NCBI GenBank assembly: GCA_029747015.1
Contig: JAKOGI010000141.1
Span: 889,501 to 953,500, forward strand
Length of the DNA stretch: 64,000 bases
Direction: 5' to 3'
Origin: Carnegiea gigantea
Lineage: Eukaryota > Streptophyta > Magnoliopsida > Caryophyllales > Cactaceae
Part shown: positions 47,958 through 58,900 of the stretch, piece by piece
How the letters are laid out: every line of letters starts with the position of its first letter
Position numbering within the stretch: position 1 is the stretch's first letter
Position numbers and translations under genes: made by a program
The notes under the pieces: generated by a model
Told to the model about the DNA's origin: nothing
Seen by the model: only the letters and a program-made list of their open reading frames with translations
Databases searched by the model: none

Positions 47958-49200
47958 TTTTAAATTTGCACACAAATTTTGTGACCATGCCCTTTTTTTT
48001 AGGTCAGACAAATTTGAATAATCAAGTCGGACGGATTTTTTTCTTACGTACCTTGGTCATCGAGCGTGGCTTAAAAGATTTGAAATGACTAACTATATCA
48101 TCAAATTTGCACCTTTCTTTTTTGGGGAGTTCATTTTGAAGAACTTCATAATTAAGTGTGATTGTTGTGGTGAGGTCTGACCTTTTAGAAACTTTCATAG
48201 GTAGCATGTGAGTGATGACAAAATACGTTAGAATGGCTCATGATGGTTTATGGGGCTAGTTGTTGATCCTAGAAGTCATCATGATAGATGTCCCTTCAGG
48301 CCCGAGGGAGAGGTCGAGGTGCTACACTTTTATTTTGTCAACTTTTATTTTTTATTTTTTGAGATCCCCTCAAAATGTTTAACTACAAAAAGCTAAAAAT
48401 GCTTATAATATTTATTTTTTAGCAAGTAAAATTTTTTTTATCAACAATATACCGAAGTGGTTATCGATAGCATACAAGATGCTTATCAATAGTGTATTAA
48501 AATGCTTATCTATGTACCAAATAAATATTTTAATGTCTACAAGCTAGTTATACAAACATGCTATGAACACGAACATGCGTCCTTTTTAATATATAGAAAA
48601 ATAAGCATTCCCTTTTGGTGGACGTTGGTGTTTTATTTTTTATATTCTAGAACTAATTTTCCTTAAAATTCATTTTTTCTAAGATTTTTAAGAGATCGTG
48701 TAAAAAGTTTTTACTACAAACAACTAAAAATGTTCATGCGATATCTTTCCGACAATGAACTAAAATTCTTATTAATAATATGCCAAAAATGTCACATATA
48801 CAACAAGAAAGGCCTACCACAACACCAAACTAAGTAACATCTAAAACTAAAATGCTTATCAACAGAGAAACCAAAGTGCTTGTAAATGCTTACTAATATG
48901 CACATCGTCATACCATTCATATCATATTCACCTTTGCACTAAATAAATGCTTATTGACAATACGAAACATATTCTTATCTATAAGCGGATGTCAAATAGC
49001 TTAATAATAAGGTCTTCAGGAGTAGTTATGAGATAATTGAATTTGAATCACGTATATATCGTATTTAATTTGTTCTTTCCTTCAGCCAAAAAAAAAAAAA
49101 AAAAAGCTTATCTATAGAAAGCCTAAAGTGCTTATCTATAAATAGCCGAAATGTTCATTTTCCCCAGACATAAAAATACACATTAGTATCTACAAGTAAT

Positions 49201-49481
49201 CATAATACTCATATTCATATGAAATAAGTCATTATCTAAATAATAAGATTTATTTTTTGCAATATGATATTTGAATATAAAAAAAGCCAATGTAACTTTT
49301 CAATGAAAAATTATTTCGATATTTTAAAGGGTGAAAATAGAAAATGTATGCTTCAAAAAATAAATAAATATTGAAAAAGAAAAAGTGTAAATGTCAAACT
49401 TAGCCTTTCTGTAACGGAAAGAAAAGACAAAAGAGAAAGGACAAAATAAGTTAATAAATGGGCAACAAGGGGGATTTCAAG
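49201..49481. other. AT-rich DNA
   Basis: Nothing recognised apart from short A-rich runs. The last eight bases are the target duplication of the next element. Confidence 0.5.
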
Positions 49482-49762
49482 CATAGGTGGAGCCATGTTG
49501 GGGTAAGGGGGTCAATTGACCCCCCAGCTTTTTGGAAAAAAAATAAATGTGGGATATTTTTGTGAGTAAGAAAAATAGATATATATTAATTAATTCATAA
49601 ATACACATCATAGGAGTGCATAGTAGGTTGGTGGTTGCCCCTTGCTTTGGGTGGGAGGTCTCTGGTTTGACTCTTTGTTCTGCCTTTTCTTTTTTTTTGA
49701 GAAGTGCTCTTTAATTTTTTCAATCTCGCCCCCTCTTGCTTAGAATTCTGGCTCCGCTACTG
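49482..49762. mobile_element. hAT-type MITE
   Basis: The element is 281 bp, with ends CATAGGTGGAGCCATG and CAGTAGCGGAGCCAG (minus strand), the widespread plant 'GGCGGAGCCAG' family. A perfect 8-bp duplication atttcaag lies at 49474-49481 and 49763-49770. No ORF. Confidence 0.88.
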
Positions 49763-50207
49763 ATTTCAAGCTTCAATGCCTAATATGAACATGCAGTATT
49801 TCTTAAAAAAATTGGCATCAACCCAAATTAAAACTCAGTTGACTAAATAAAACCTACCAACCCCGCAAGGTTGATTAGCTGAAAATTACCAGGAGGGTGG
49901 CGTAAAACTGAGCCGCCTCCCATACAAAAGAAAATGACCAGCACTTAGCGCCCACAAAATGGTCCTATTGAAAAGAAAACCCCCCACTGGCCAGTTACAG
50001 ACCTTGACAAAAGCAGCTCTCAGCCAAGTTAACTAAATCAAGTAGCATTATTGTAATTTCGTGCACTGTGACATTAGATGACATCAGCCGACCTACATGG
50101 CTACGTAAGCCCAAGTTTAGGGTTAAATTTTCTGTTCGCATACTTCCTTCCATTTTCCTATCTTCTTGAAGAGAAGGAACCCATTTTCCTTTTAATCATA
50201 AATAAAT

Positions 50208-50237
50208 AAAGAAAGAAAGAAAGAAAGAAAGAAAGAA
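50208..50237. repeat. AAAG microsatellite
   Basis: A run of gaaa units in unassigned DNA between two MITEs. Confidence 0.9.
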
Positions 50238-50497
50238 GGGGGAAAAAAAACCACTTGCCTTAAAATAACTGCCTCACAAAATTTCTTAAAAAAATTGCAT
50301 TACTTATAAATTTCTGCTAGAATAAAATATTGGTTTACAACTACTACAAAAATATTGGGTTACAACTACTCATCATCAGATTAAAGAATAAGCTAAGCTA
50401 GTTATAAGATGTTTCATCGTGTTACCTATCAGTTTATCATAATGGCAAAGTAAACAAGAAATTCTAAATTTGCACTTTCAATATCTACTAACGCTAA

Positions 50498-50863
50498 GAG
50501 CACTAGCAGCCAGCAAATTCAGGGAACGCGGGCCCTCCAATGGCCACTTGTCAGCAAATGAGTGGTGGGAGAGAGGTGTGCCACGCAGGGAGACACGCCT
50601 GTTCGTGGCATCCCGCGGGCCACCTTTTTGAGTTTTTTAATATTTTTTTGTTTTTTTTTTTTTGATGAAGTATATGATTTTTAAATAATTTAAAAAGTAG
50701 GTTGTGTGTTATGAGGTGGGTCCATGATAAATATTTTTATTGGATGATTAAAATTGAGTTCCATAGGTTGGAGAAGTGATGAAATGCAAGTTCCAAAATT
50801 GTGGAACTTTTGTTGACGTGGCAGGCCAAAGTTTCAAAACTGAAACTCTGGCTAGGAATGCTC
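50498..50863. mobile_element. PIF/Harbinger (Tourist-like) MITE, copy 1
   Basis: The element is 366 bp, with terminal repeats GAGCACTAGCAGCC / GAGCATTCCTAGCC and a TAA duplication on both sides (50495-50497, 50864-50866), the Harbinger pattern. The interior includes ggtgggtccat and tgaaatgcaagttc, shared with copy 2 at 58333. Confidence 0.85.
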
Positions 50864-50866
50864 TAA

Positions 50867-51241
50867 GTTAACATGACCCTCTCTATTAAGATTTGATTGA
50901 AGCCTTGGGATTAACATATTTTATTCTATTACAAGGCTTCACCATCACACATGAGCATAATGTCTAAACTAAGACGAATCTTACAGCCTCAATCCAATAA
51001 TTTTGACGAACTGATTTGTATTGATGTGTTTGAAACCAACCTCCATAATCTTCTTCCTCGTCCCGAGAAACCCAACCCATTGCCTAGCCCCCAGCAGGTG
51101 AGTAGCGCTATAATGTTTATGCCGCCAAATGAAATCATGGACTATATATGCATGACTTACTAAGTTGGCCTTCTCATGTCCTGAAAGAAATTTGTTCCTT
51201 ATCATCCGTCACATTTAAATGATCGACAAAATTAGATCTAT
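50867..51241. other. intergenic DNA
   Basis: ORFs run both ways over 50951-51205, but neither shows a motif, signal peptide or splice context that I recognise, so no gene is called. Confidence 0.45.
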
Positions 51242-51661
51242 GGTGTGTTTGGTATGGTTAAAAACTATTTTTTTAGAAAACAATCTTCCATGTAAAATGA
51301 TTTTTCATGTAAAATGATTTTTTAGCTCATATATTCGATTGTTTGGTAAAGACGAAAATGAATTTTCTGGAGAATGAGTTTGATTAGCAAAAAATGAACA
51401 AAAAGGCTAAAAATGATTTTTCATAATCTTCAAATTATATGTCGAGGAAATAGACACGGAAGAGAGAAAAATTGTGAGTTTGTGAGAGAGCCCAAGAAAT
51501 GTAAAATCAACTTACGCTCTATTCAAAGTGAAAGTATTTTTCTCCATTTTAGGGAAACTAATTTTCTTCTGAAAATAAATTTCCCTCCTTATTTTACCAA
51601 ACACTGTAAAATGATAAAATCATTTTCTAAAAAAATGATTTTCAACCCTACCAAACACACC
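51242..51661. mobile_element. MITE with GGTGTGTTTGGTA ends
   Basis: The element is 420 bp with terminal repeats of about 22 bases (ggtgtgtttggtatggtt / ggtgtgtttggtagggtt). Copies of aaaatgattttt lie just inside both ends. The flanks give no clear target duplication, so the superfamily is not assigned. Confidence 0.75.
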
Positions 51662-51869
51662 TCTTGTCGTTTTGTTTTTTAACTCCTAACTTTATGTGAA
51701 TATCTATACCATCGTTATTAGCAATATAATTTATTTGCTAATTGCTATCGGTGACGGTCTCTAATTTTCTCTTAGAAAGTATACGTACATAACAAAAATG
51801 CAAATATCTTTACAAAATTGTTGAGAAAAAAAAACCAAGAAGTTTAATCTATTACACGAACCACATCAA

Positions 51870-51950
51870 GCTGAAGGGGCCGAGTTGGTCTAAGGTGTTA
51901 GATTAAGGTTTTGGTCCGAAAGAGCGTGGGTTCAAATCCCACTCTCAACA
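51870..51950 (+). tRNA. tRNA-Leu(AAG)-like, probably decayed
   Basis: Box A ggccgagttggtctaagg and box B gggttcaaatccc are intact, and the T arm is perfect (gtggg/cccac). The anticodon loop ttaaggt at 51903-51909 puts AAG at 51905-51907. The variable arm tccgaaagagc fits tRNA-Leu. However, the acceptor stem (gctgaag/tctcaac) has two mismatches and a wobble, and the anticodon stem (ttaga/tttgg) is mostly G-T pairs. A T-rich stretch follows at 51959-51975. It could still be transcribed by Pol III, but it is probably a tRNA pseudogene. Confidence 0.75.
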
Positions 51951-51975
51951 GCAATCTTTGTTTTTAATTTTTTAT

Positions 51976-53696
51976 TTTACACACTCTGAGCTTTCTTTGT
52001 CGACATTCAAAATTTTAGTTAAGGAAGACAGGTATTCTAAAACTGACAAGAACTAGTCTTTTTGCTGTATGGGTTGGATTGTGAATCTCCAGAAACAAGT
52101 CTTATATAGTTATATAATATTGTCCTAATAAGCTATATTATAAATTACATCAAAGCAATAGAACTTTTACATATATATGTATAAATTAGATTTGTAACAT
52201 GATATATTGTTTGTCCTACTGGTGACTAATAACTTCGATACTCTATTGTATATGTTATTTATAGTAGACTTTTGGAGCCAATTTGAATCTCGATACCTAA
52301 TTCAATTCAAACTTAATTAATATTTGATAGGTGTGATTGATGATACGATTCTAATATAAGTTTAGGGCAACTTTATAGGTCAAAAATTTTCTCTATATAT
52401 CAATGTATATTATTTAATATTGTTAATTAATTTACAATAAATCCGACTTGATAATGAAATATGAGCATCTCAAATGAACCTCAACTATAAGTCAATATGA
52501 TCGAAACCAAATTACATGATCCATTTGTTAACATATACACTAAACATCATTCCGGTTATTTTTATACATGCTATAAGTGAAGGAGGGGGGGGGGGAAGGA
52601 GGGGGATGTTAGCTTTAAGCTTTCATAGTCGATGCATTTGTCAGACGGTCCAGAACCATAGTTGAATCTGAACCACACAGATAGACAAATTAAAGGGTAT
52701 TGTTAACACTTTGGTTTATTTTATTCTGAGATAACATTATTTAAGGTTCAGTTGTGAACGTTAATTATTTAGTGGATTATGATTGTTATATTAATTAATT
52801 TAGTGATCTCACTACTCACTCCACGGCCACCGTCCCACTCCCACAACAAGACCAAATAAAAGGTGAAAACAATTCATTTGATCTGAAGATGCCAGGAACT
52901 CATGAAATATTTAATATGGGTAATGATATTATGATAGTATTAATACTTAGGACGGTATTCAAATTGCTTAAATGAGTTTTTCAAAATAGTCCATATAATT
53001 TTTCTATAAAAAAAGTTCAATCTCAAGTTTGAATTAGAGAGACAAAGAAAAAAAATTCAGAAAAAGGAAAAAGAACAGTTACATATGTTATTTTGTTCAT
53101 AGATATTAGAGTGATCAATTTTGAAAAAGAAAATTAGAGCAATCGATTACACTATTCAATTATTAAATACGTTTTTTGATCAGACTATCTAATTATTAGA
53201 TGATGTGCATTTTTTTATCAGCTAATCATATTTTTACTGGTATAGTTTCCTAATTAAGGAAATCATTGTGATTGTTCAACATGGGTCAGCACTATCAGAC
53301 TCACTATACATAATATGAATGAGATTCCCTTTTTTACTGTTAAGTTAATCTAATTAATTTTTGTATAATCTGTTCCCACCTTCGAAACTTCTAATACTTA
53401 CAATTTTTTTTTGAATGACGGGTAAACTTTTCCACTTGTAAGGAGGAGCGAGTAAGACAGTCCTTACAAGTGGCAGGGTTTAAATATCTGACCTTCTATT
53501 TGGAAGACGAGTACGTCACCATGTATCCATTTAGTATTTCTTGAATATTTGATAATACATATATATAATTGTATATGTACACTAAGATTGTAGATTCCAA
53601 TGAACATTTTTACGAGCCTCTTTACAAAATTTGTAGATAAAAAGTTCCAAAGTACCCATATCTCAAGACACTGTTACTTTTACACGTTTGTGCGTT
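51976..53696. other. intergenic AT-rich DNA
   Basis: No gene. A G-rich run (52585-52610) and possible SINE debris (53402-53525, A tail on the minus strand) are the only marks. Confidence 0.5.
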
Positions 53697-53701
53697 GTAC
53701 C

Positions 53702-53883
53702 TGTTGGGAATGTCACCCATGAGTAAAGAAGTCCCACATCGGGAGTTTGAGAAGAAGGGTCATGGTATATAAGTCAAGTGGGCTACTCCTCCTATTACTA
53801 ATTGGTTTTAGGATGGAACCTCACTTGGGTTTGTTGTCATGGACCTTGGTTGAAGTGGGCTCCCTCCTTGGATCTCCCCAACA
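53702..53883 (+). repeat. 5' LTR of the TRIM
   Basis: TGTTGGGAATG...CCCCAACA with a tatataag box at 53766-53773. Confidence 0.95.
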
Positions 53884-53885
53884 AA

Positions 53886-53898
53886 TGGTATCAGAGCC
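53886..53898 (+). promoter_or_regulatory. TRIM primer binding site, initiator tRNA-Met
   Basis: TGGTATCAGAGCC, an exact match to the plant tRNA-iMet 3' end complement, two bases after the LTR. Confidence 0.95.
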
Positions 53899-54122
53899 GA
53901 TGGTGTGTTCGGCTAGGCAAGGTGTGGCATGGTGGACCCCATGGATGAGTTTGGTGAAGTGACACGCAGGTGTTGATCGAGCGAGAACACGTGTGCTGCA
54001 GCGTGACTCGATGGTGTGGATAAGCTCTTGATGGTGGCTTGACACCTTGGTAAAGGCTTCCGCTCAAGGGAGAGTTTGTGCATTGATGTAGTGTGAAAGA
54101 GACTCATGTGTGAGGGGGAGAT

Positions 54123-54307
54123 TGTTGGGAATGTCACCCATGAGTAAAGAAGTCCCACATCGGGAGTTTGAGAAGAAGGATCATGGTATATAATAAGTCA
54201 AGTGGGCTACTCCTCCTATTGCCAATTGATTGTAGGATGGAACCTCACTTAGGCTTGTTGTCATGGACCTTGGTTGAAGTGGGCTCCCTCCTTGGATCTC
54301 CCCAACA
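54123..54307 (+). repeat. 3' LTR of the TRIM
   Basis: Nearly identical to the 5' LTR, with a 3-base insertion (tatataataag) after the TATA box and a few substitutions. Confidence 0.95.
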
Positions 54308-54312
54308 GTACC

Positions 54313-55130
54313 CTTCTTGAACGCTTGAACTTTAGGTACACCATCAAAGTGAACACCAAGTAAGCATAGGGAGAGCAGGTTAACCTAATTAGTTTTTACG
54401 AAAGCTTTTCATTGATGTAGGCAACGTTTATCAAAAGAAAATATTTCTAAAGTCGATCTTCTCCTCCCGTTTATAGCTAGAAACAAATTAAATTGTACAT
54501 CAAAAGAATTTTAATGTTTTTGGTTACAACGTGTATAAATATGCAGGGAGGACTTATACGATGGCTTCGGCCTCCTAGCCTGTAGATTCAATAACGTGCA
54601 TAATTTGTGCGCAGATGAGAGAATTAGTTTTCTTTTTTTTAAAGGGGACTATACGAAAATATATGTGAATTTTAGAAAGTTAAAACAAATTTCCATATAT
54701 AGTAACCTGGTTCTATAAATTTGAGACTAAATTATTATTTGTAGCATATAATACGATGATTTATCACTTGTAAAATGTATTTTTAATACTTTTTTAATCC
54801 ATATATTTAACATTATGTATGATTTAAAATAGTACAGCTTGAGGAAGACAAAATAGGTGACAAAAGCGAAATTTATATTCTATGGTGGGCTTTATAAATT
54901 ATGTGGGGGCCTAACATATATTTGATATGGACCTCACAATTTGGCCACACCAACCGCGCAATTTTGTATATATCATTTTCGTGGTGTCCAAGTTATATTT
55001 GAAGTCAAAACCCTACCTTTTTTATCCTCTCCCTAAACCCCTCTTATTCCCTTTTCCAAGTCAAATCACCCCCCCCCCCCCAAAAAACAAAAACCTTTTG
55101 TTATTATATATAAATCTCTCTCACCTTCCC
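54313..55130. other. intergenic DNA, possible promoter region
   Basis: No gene. It ends in a C run (55069-55081) and attatatataaatctctctc (55101-55120), a TATA-like box before a CT-rich leader, which suits the candidate gene that follows. Confidence 0.4.
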
Positions 55131-55191
55131 CGGTTCTCTCTTCAATGGTGGTAGTTGGAAAACTTTGAAGACTATAGCCATAATTGAAATC

Positions 55192-55505
55192 ATGCAAACG
55201 GTAAGTACCAGAATTTTGAAATCCTCTTTTATGGTTAATTGTTGATTATTGGGGTCGATTAATAAACTGAAGTTAGTTAATTGATTTTGCAGTGGTTAAG
55301 CCCGTTTATTTTGAGGCAATTAGTGAGGCTGTTGAAATCATTAGTAGAGCAACCAAGGGCTATGGTGGCTACTATGCTTTACTGCAGCAATCTTCTGCCC
55401 CAAAACGGTGCGTTGGAGAGGCTTGTTCAACATGACTTGTTGATTCATCAACAGAATAATTACTTGTTCATCCTCATCGTCAATTTCTTGAGGTGCTTCT
55501 TGTAG
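55192..55505 (+). CDS. candidate small spliced gene, unknown product
   Basis: A TATA-like box (55104-55113) and a CT-rich leader precede ATG at 55192. Exon 1 ends at 55200 before a canonical GTAAGT. The intron 55201-55292 ends in ttgattttgcag. Exon 2 runs to TAG at 55503-55505, giving 73 residues starting MQTWLSPFILRQLVRLLKSL, with a hydrophobic C-terminus. I do not recognise it. A second frame of exon 2 (about 55294-55434) reads KPVYFEAISEAVEIISRATK and looks equally protein-like, but no start codon joins it through this splice. One of the two may be real, or both chance. Confidence 0.35.
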
Positions 55506-56574
55506 ATCTTTGTATCAAATCCCGAATTATATATGATCAAGGCAAGAAATTGTTTTTCCCTTGTTTATTCTCTTTCTCTATTTCACAAAAACAAAAAAGA
55601 AAAAAAAAAAAAAGAGAAGAAAAGATCTCTGTTTTTGCAATGATCCCTGTTTTTCGGTGCCGTCTTGGAATTATTTTTCTTCAAATTAACTCAGTGAGTG
55701 TTGCCATATGTCCCTTTCAGACCCCCTTTTTTTTTGGGGGGGGGGGGGGGTGTTGATCTCGACATGAATTATATTTAACTTAATTCAATAGTCACTTTGT
55801 AAACAAGATAGTGTCATAAGTTTTTTTTTGGGGGTTTCAAATGTCACGTGTTGTTAAAGGTCAAAACTTTATATTTTATGAATTTGTTGGTGTCAATTTA
55901 GAAGTATTTTTTTATGGCTTTCTAATTTAAAGTAAATACTTTCGAAAAAAAGGTTATACGGATTCAAGTGAAATGATATACAAAAGAAGCTATTTGTATT
56001 TAATAATTTTTTTGGTGGCACTTAAGTTTTTCACCCTAGGTAAAACTAGGTCCCATATAGGTTGCGTGTGCTTTGTTTTTTTTGTTTTGGGTAAACATGC
56101 CCAAACCATTGGGCCCCAATCTCAGGGGTCATCAATAGACCACAACGAGCCGGGAAGGCGAAATGTCAAAGTCCAACTATCTAGGCCCATCATCCACACA
56201 ACATACACAAATCTTCATAAAGAGGCAACATGTGCTTCCTCCTGTAATCAAACTTGAGTGGAAAGTATGGAAGGTAAAGTCCTTGCCCATCAGGCCATGA
56301 CATCTTCAACATTTGAGTATATGCATATTAAAGCCATTGTGAAGTCGGCTCGTGCTGAATTGAAGGGACCCAAAAAAAAAAAAAAAAAAAAAATCATTGA
56401 CTACAACGTTTTCCTAATTGCTAATAGCTCCCCAAAACGTCGGTGATTATTATGCTTCCTCTCTCCCACCAAAGAGAACAAATCTAGTAGTGTTCAATTC
56501 AAGCTACCTATCATATCTGTGATGGTCCTCTCTTAAATCTAATCTACGGTTACTATGCAAATATTGCCGTCAAA
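55506..56574. other. intergenic DNA or 3' UTR
   Basis: No gene recognised. It has poly-A and poly-G runs (55590-55614, 55736-55750). ORFs at 55973 and 56258 have no motif. Confidence 0.4.
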
Positions 56575-56787
56575 ATGGCAAGCTCCACTAACTTTGCAAA
56601 CCACTTTTGTATATTCTTATATATCTTCGTACATTGCTTTGGAGTGACCACCTTTTTCCTTTCTTTACTACTTTATCCTGAAATCAAACACCCCACCACC
56701 CAAAAAACAGATACGTATGATGGAGCCAAAAAATGTGATGAAAAGGAGGTCGTTCAAGATACATCCTTTTCAACTATGAGTCTATAA
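56575..56787 (+). CDS. candidate small ORF with hydrophobic N-terminus
   Basis: A 70-residue ORF with a good plant start context (aaaatggc). Residues 10-33 (HFCIFLYIFVHCFGVTTFFL and on) could be a signal anchor. The rest is polar and acidic (KKCDEKEVVQD). I see no splice sites or homologue. It could be a secreted or membrane peptide, or chance. Confidence 0.25.
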   Translation: MASSTNFANHFCIFLYIFVHCFGVTTFFLSLLLYPEIKHPTTQKTDTYDGAKKCDEKEVVQDTSFSTMSL

Positions 56788-58095
56788 TCTAGAGTTACAG
56801 GTTTGTTGTGAACAGAAAATTAACAAGAACAAGCTGCATATGTTAAAAAAAAATGCTTATATGCTTGTAGCAGGATAATATGACTGTCTTTGCTCCATCC
56901 TCCCTACGTAGATTTGAACCTAGGGAGGAACCTTCTTTTACTAATTAATTGGAAGAGGGGAAGGGGTGTGTGGGTTGGGCCTTCGGCCCTGACAGCTTTG
57001 TCCCCTTTCTCCTGGACTGGTTGACCTGTTAGGTCTTCCCTAAGATAGGGGACCAAATAGGTGGTCCATATTTACCATTGTTAAAAAAATATAAAAATGA
57101 TTGATGGTCTTTCACAAGGTTTTTGGTTTTTAAAGTTCTCCTCTAATTGTATTCGTCATTAGTCTCCGTATGATGTGCACCGTGATTGGATTGATCTTAA
57201 GGCTACCGAAAAGAAAATCTTGACTCAAAGGCTGAACTGAATAAAGATCGGACCAAATTAGACCAACTTGAATTGGTTGGTGGAAACTAAAGCAATATTG
57301 CAAAGTAGGGGCTAGGGCTATTCATTTAACCAAAATTACGTAATTTCTTTGTATCAAGGACTAAAACGTGTATTATGTGTACATCTCACTCGATCTTCTC
57401 CAACCAATTGTGCTGGGCTGAATATGATGGTCCGATCAGCATACAACGATGAATTCACCCACGGATCATTGTGCTGGGTGAGAGAGAGTTCATGCAACAT
57501 TTACACTTCAATTTCAATGAGCATTTGAGTCAGAGAGTGGTTAATGATTGACAAAACAACACTATCTCTGTCTCTGCAAGCTCCATTAAAAACTAAAAAT
57601 ATAAATAATCTCTCAAATATTGAGCATCATCGTATATTTCTATTTGATGAATAATTTAAATTATATGGTAAGTCCAGGGATATGAGTTATTAGGCATGAT
57701 AATTTGTTTTAATTTTCTAGAACTCACTCCCTAATTTCGTTGCCTCTCCTTTTTTTTTTTTTTTTTTTAAAGCAGACTTTTCTCTCCAACATGCATCGTA
57801 TCACCTAGTCTACAAATGTGGATCTACAATGTCAGCATTGGATGAACAATGTCTAAGATTTCTGAGATATTTGATAGAAATATTGAAGGGAATAAATAAT
57901 ATTAGCATCCTTAAAACTTTTTTTTATGACGGTAAAAAAGTAAAGCAACAGTTAGGCGCATCTTCTCATAAGAGTACGCACAACTATATTATCTGTTAGA
58001 ATTGAACTTGGAGAAAGGGAGAAACACCAATCAGAGGTGAATGTGGGTGTAATAGACTGTCTGAACTTTGCTAACTAATTTGCAGCCATATTTGC
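56788..58095. other. intergenic DNA
   Basis: No gene recognised. A T run lies at 57750-57768. Confidence 0.45.
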
Positions 58096-58332
58096 CTATG
58101 AGAAGATGTGGTTGATGATGATAAGATTTGCTCGGTTCAGACACACTTGAACATCTTCAATGATCATGAAAATTTGCCATGGTATGTGAATATTTCCTTG
58201 TAGGGAGTGGATTACAATATGATCGCCAACTTCAATAAGGATATTATTGAATCCTGCTTGGATTGTTGGGTTGACTTCGTTTTTGAGAGCTCGAGCTTTT
58301 GCAACAAGAATGGATGCCTCGACATAGTATGA
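58096..58332 (-). pseudogene. RNase H-like (RVT_3) domain remnant, C-terminal part
   Basis: The minus strand reads YYVEASILVAKARALKNEV, then AGFNNILIEVGDHIVIHSLQ and NIHIPWQIFMIIEDV, the plant RNase H-like domain found in non-LTR element relics and stand-alone genes. The Glu of EASIL and an Asp after ILIE are visible, though IEVGD looks one residue longer than the usual IEGD. The N-terminal part continues across an inserted MITE at 58781-58900. Confidence 0.7.
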
Positions 58333-58777
58333 GGGCATTCCTAGCGGGAGACACGCGAGGGAGGGTATGAGGCCCGCGTGTCAGCCATCTGTCTCTCAGC
58401 CAAGGAATGCCTGTGCTTGACTCGCGTGGGAGACCGCCTACACGGTCTTCCCCGCGGGACTATTGGGTACCCAATAAAAATATTTTTTCCTTTTTCCTTT
58501 TTTTTGGTGTAATATTTATTTTTTAAGTGATTAAAAAAAAGTCGTGTATTAAGGTGGGTCCATAACAAATATTTTTATTAGGTAATCAAACTTGGAGTTC
58601 AATGGGTTGAAGAAGTAATGGAATGCAAGTTCAAAAAAAGTGAAATTTTTGTTGATGTGGCATACTTCTGATCCTATGGCGATGTTTTCGCTTAATTAAG
58701 CAACCATAGTCCGTGCTAGGAAGACTTCCATTATAAGTCGGGAGTTTCAATTTTTGGAACTTAGGCTGGGAATGCCC
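58333..58777. mobile_element. PIF/Harbinger MITE, copy 2, in the RNase H pseudogene
   Basis: The element is 445 bp, with terminal repeats GGGCATTCCTAGC / GGGCATTCCCAGC and a TGA duplication on both sides. It shares ggtgggtccat, tggaatgcaagttc and ttgttgatgtggca with copy 1 at 50498, but carries about 75 extra bases (58666-58740). Confidence 0.85.
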
Positions 58778-58780
58778 TGA

Positions 58781-58900
58781 GGCACCCGCTGTGATTAACT
58801 TGCCGGTCCAATCATGTAAGATGAAGCTGCCTGTTGTTGAAGTGGTGGTAAGTGACCCATCCAAATTGAGTATGATGAATCCTGACTGAGGTGGGTACCA
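58781..58900 (-). pseudogene. RNase H-like domain remnant, N-terminal part
   Basis: The minus strand reads WYPPQSGFIILNLDGSL (first catalytic Asp in the LDGS block) and GSFILHDWTGKLITAGA. It joins the 58096-58332 fragment once the MITE is removed. Upstream it abuts sequence resembling a helicase exon. Confidence 0.7.

Larger units (their letters stand above)
45540..49200. repeat. cluster of diverged tgcttat-type repeats
   Basis: Two blocks recur. One has the core actacaaacaactaaaa (about 45605, 46003, 46826, 47140, 48382, 48705). The other has cttatcaatagtatatc or close variants (about 45784, 46912, 48482), each followed by caccaa, a tacaagc/gttata stretch and an acatgcatcc-like stretch. Spacing is 320-400 bases once the inserted elements are removed. 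It looks like a partly tandem interspersed repeat. The class is unknown. Confidence 0.6.
53702..54307 (+). mobile_element. complete TRIM retrotransposon
   Basis: The element is 606 bp. Two LTRs (53702-53883, 182 bp; 54123-54307, 185 bp) differ by only a few bases. The 239-bp interior starts with a primer site for initiator tRNA-Met and ends with the purine tract gtgtgagggggagat. The 5-bp duplication gtacc is perfect (53697-53701, 54308-54312). No coding capacity. ORFs at 53747-54158 are incidental. The LTR has cccacatcgg and tatataagt, as in known plant TRIMs. Confidence 0.96.

Noticed and set aside
49800..50000. gccgcctccca and cagcacttagcg stretch like the post-integrase region of element A (6842-6870)
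   Set aside because: Only about 30 bases are alike and there is no LTR or coding support nearby. It may be an old remnant but cannot be claimed.
50951..51205. Overlapping ORFs on both strands
   Set aside because: No motif, splice signal or context. Mutual overlap suggests chance.
53402..53525. Possible SINE on the minus strand with an A tail
   Set aside because: No convincing promoter boxes or flanking duplication.
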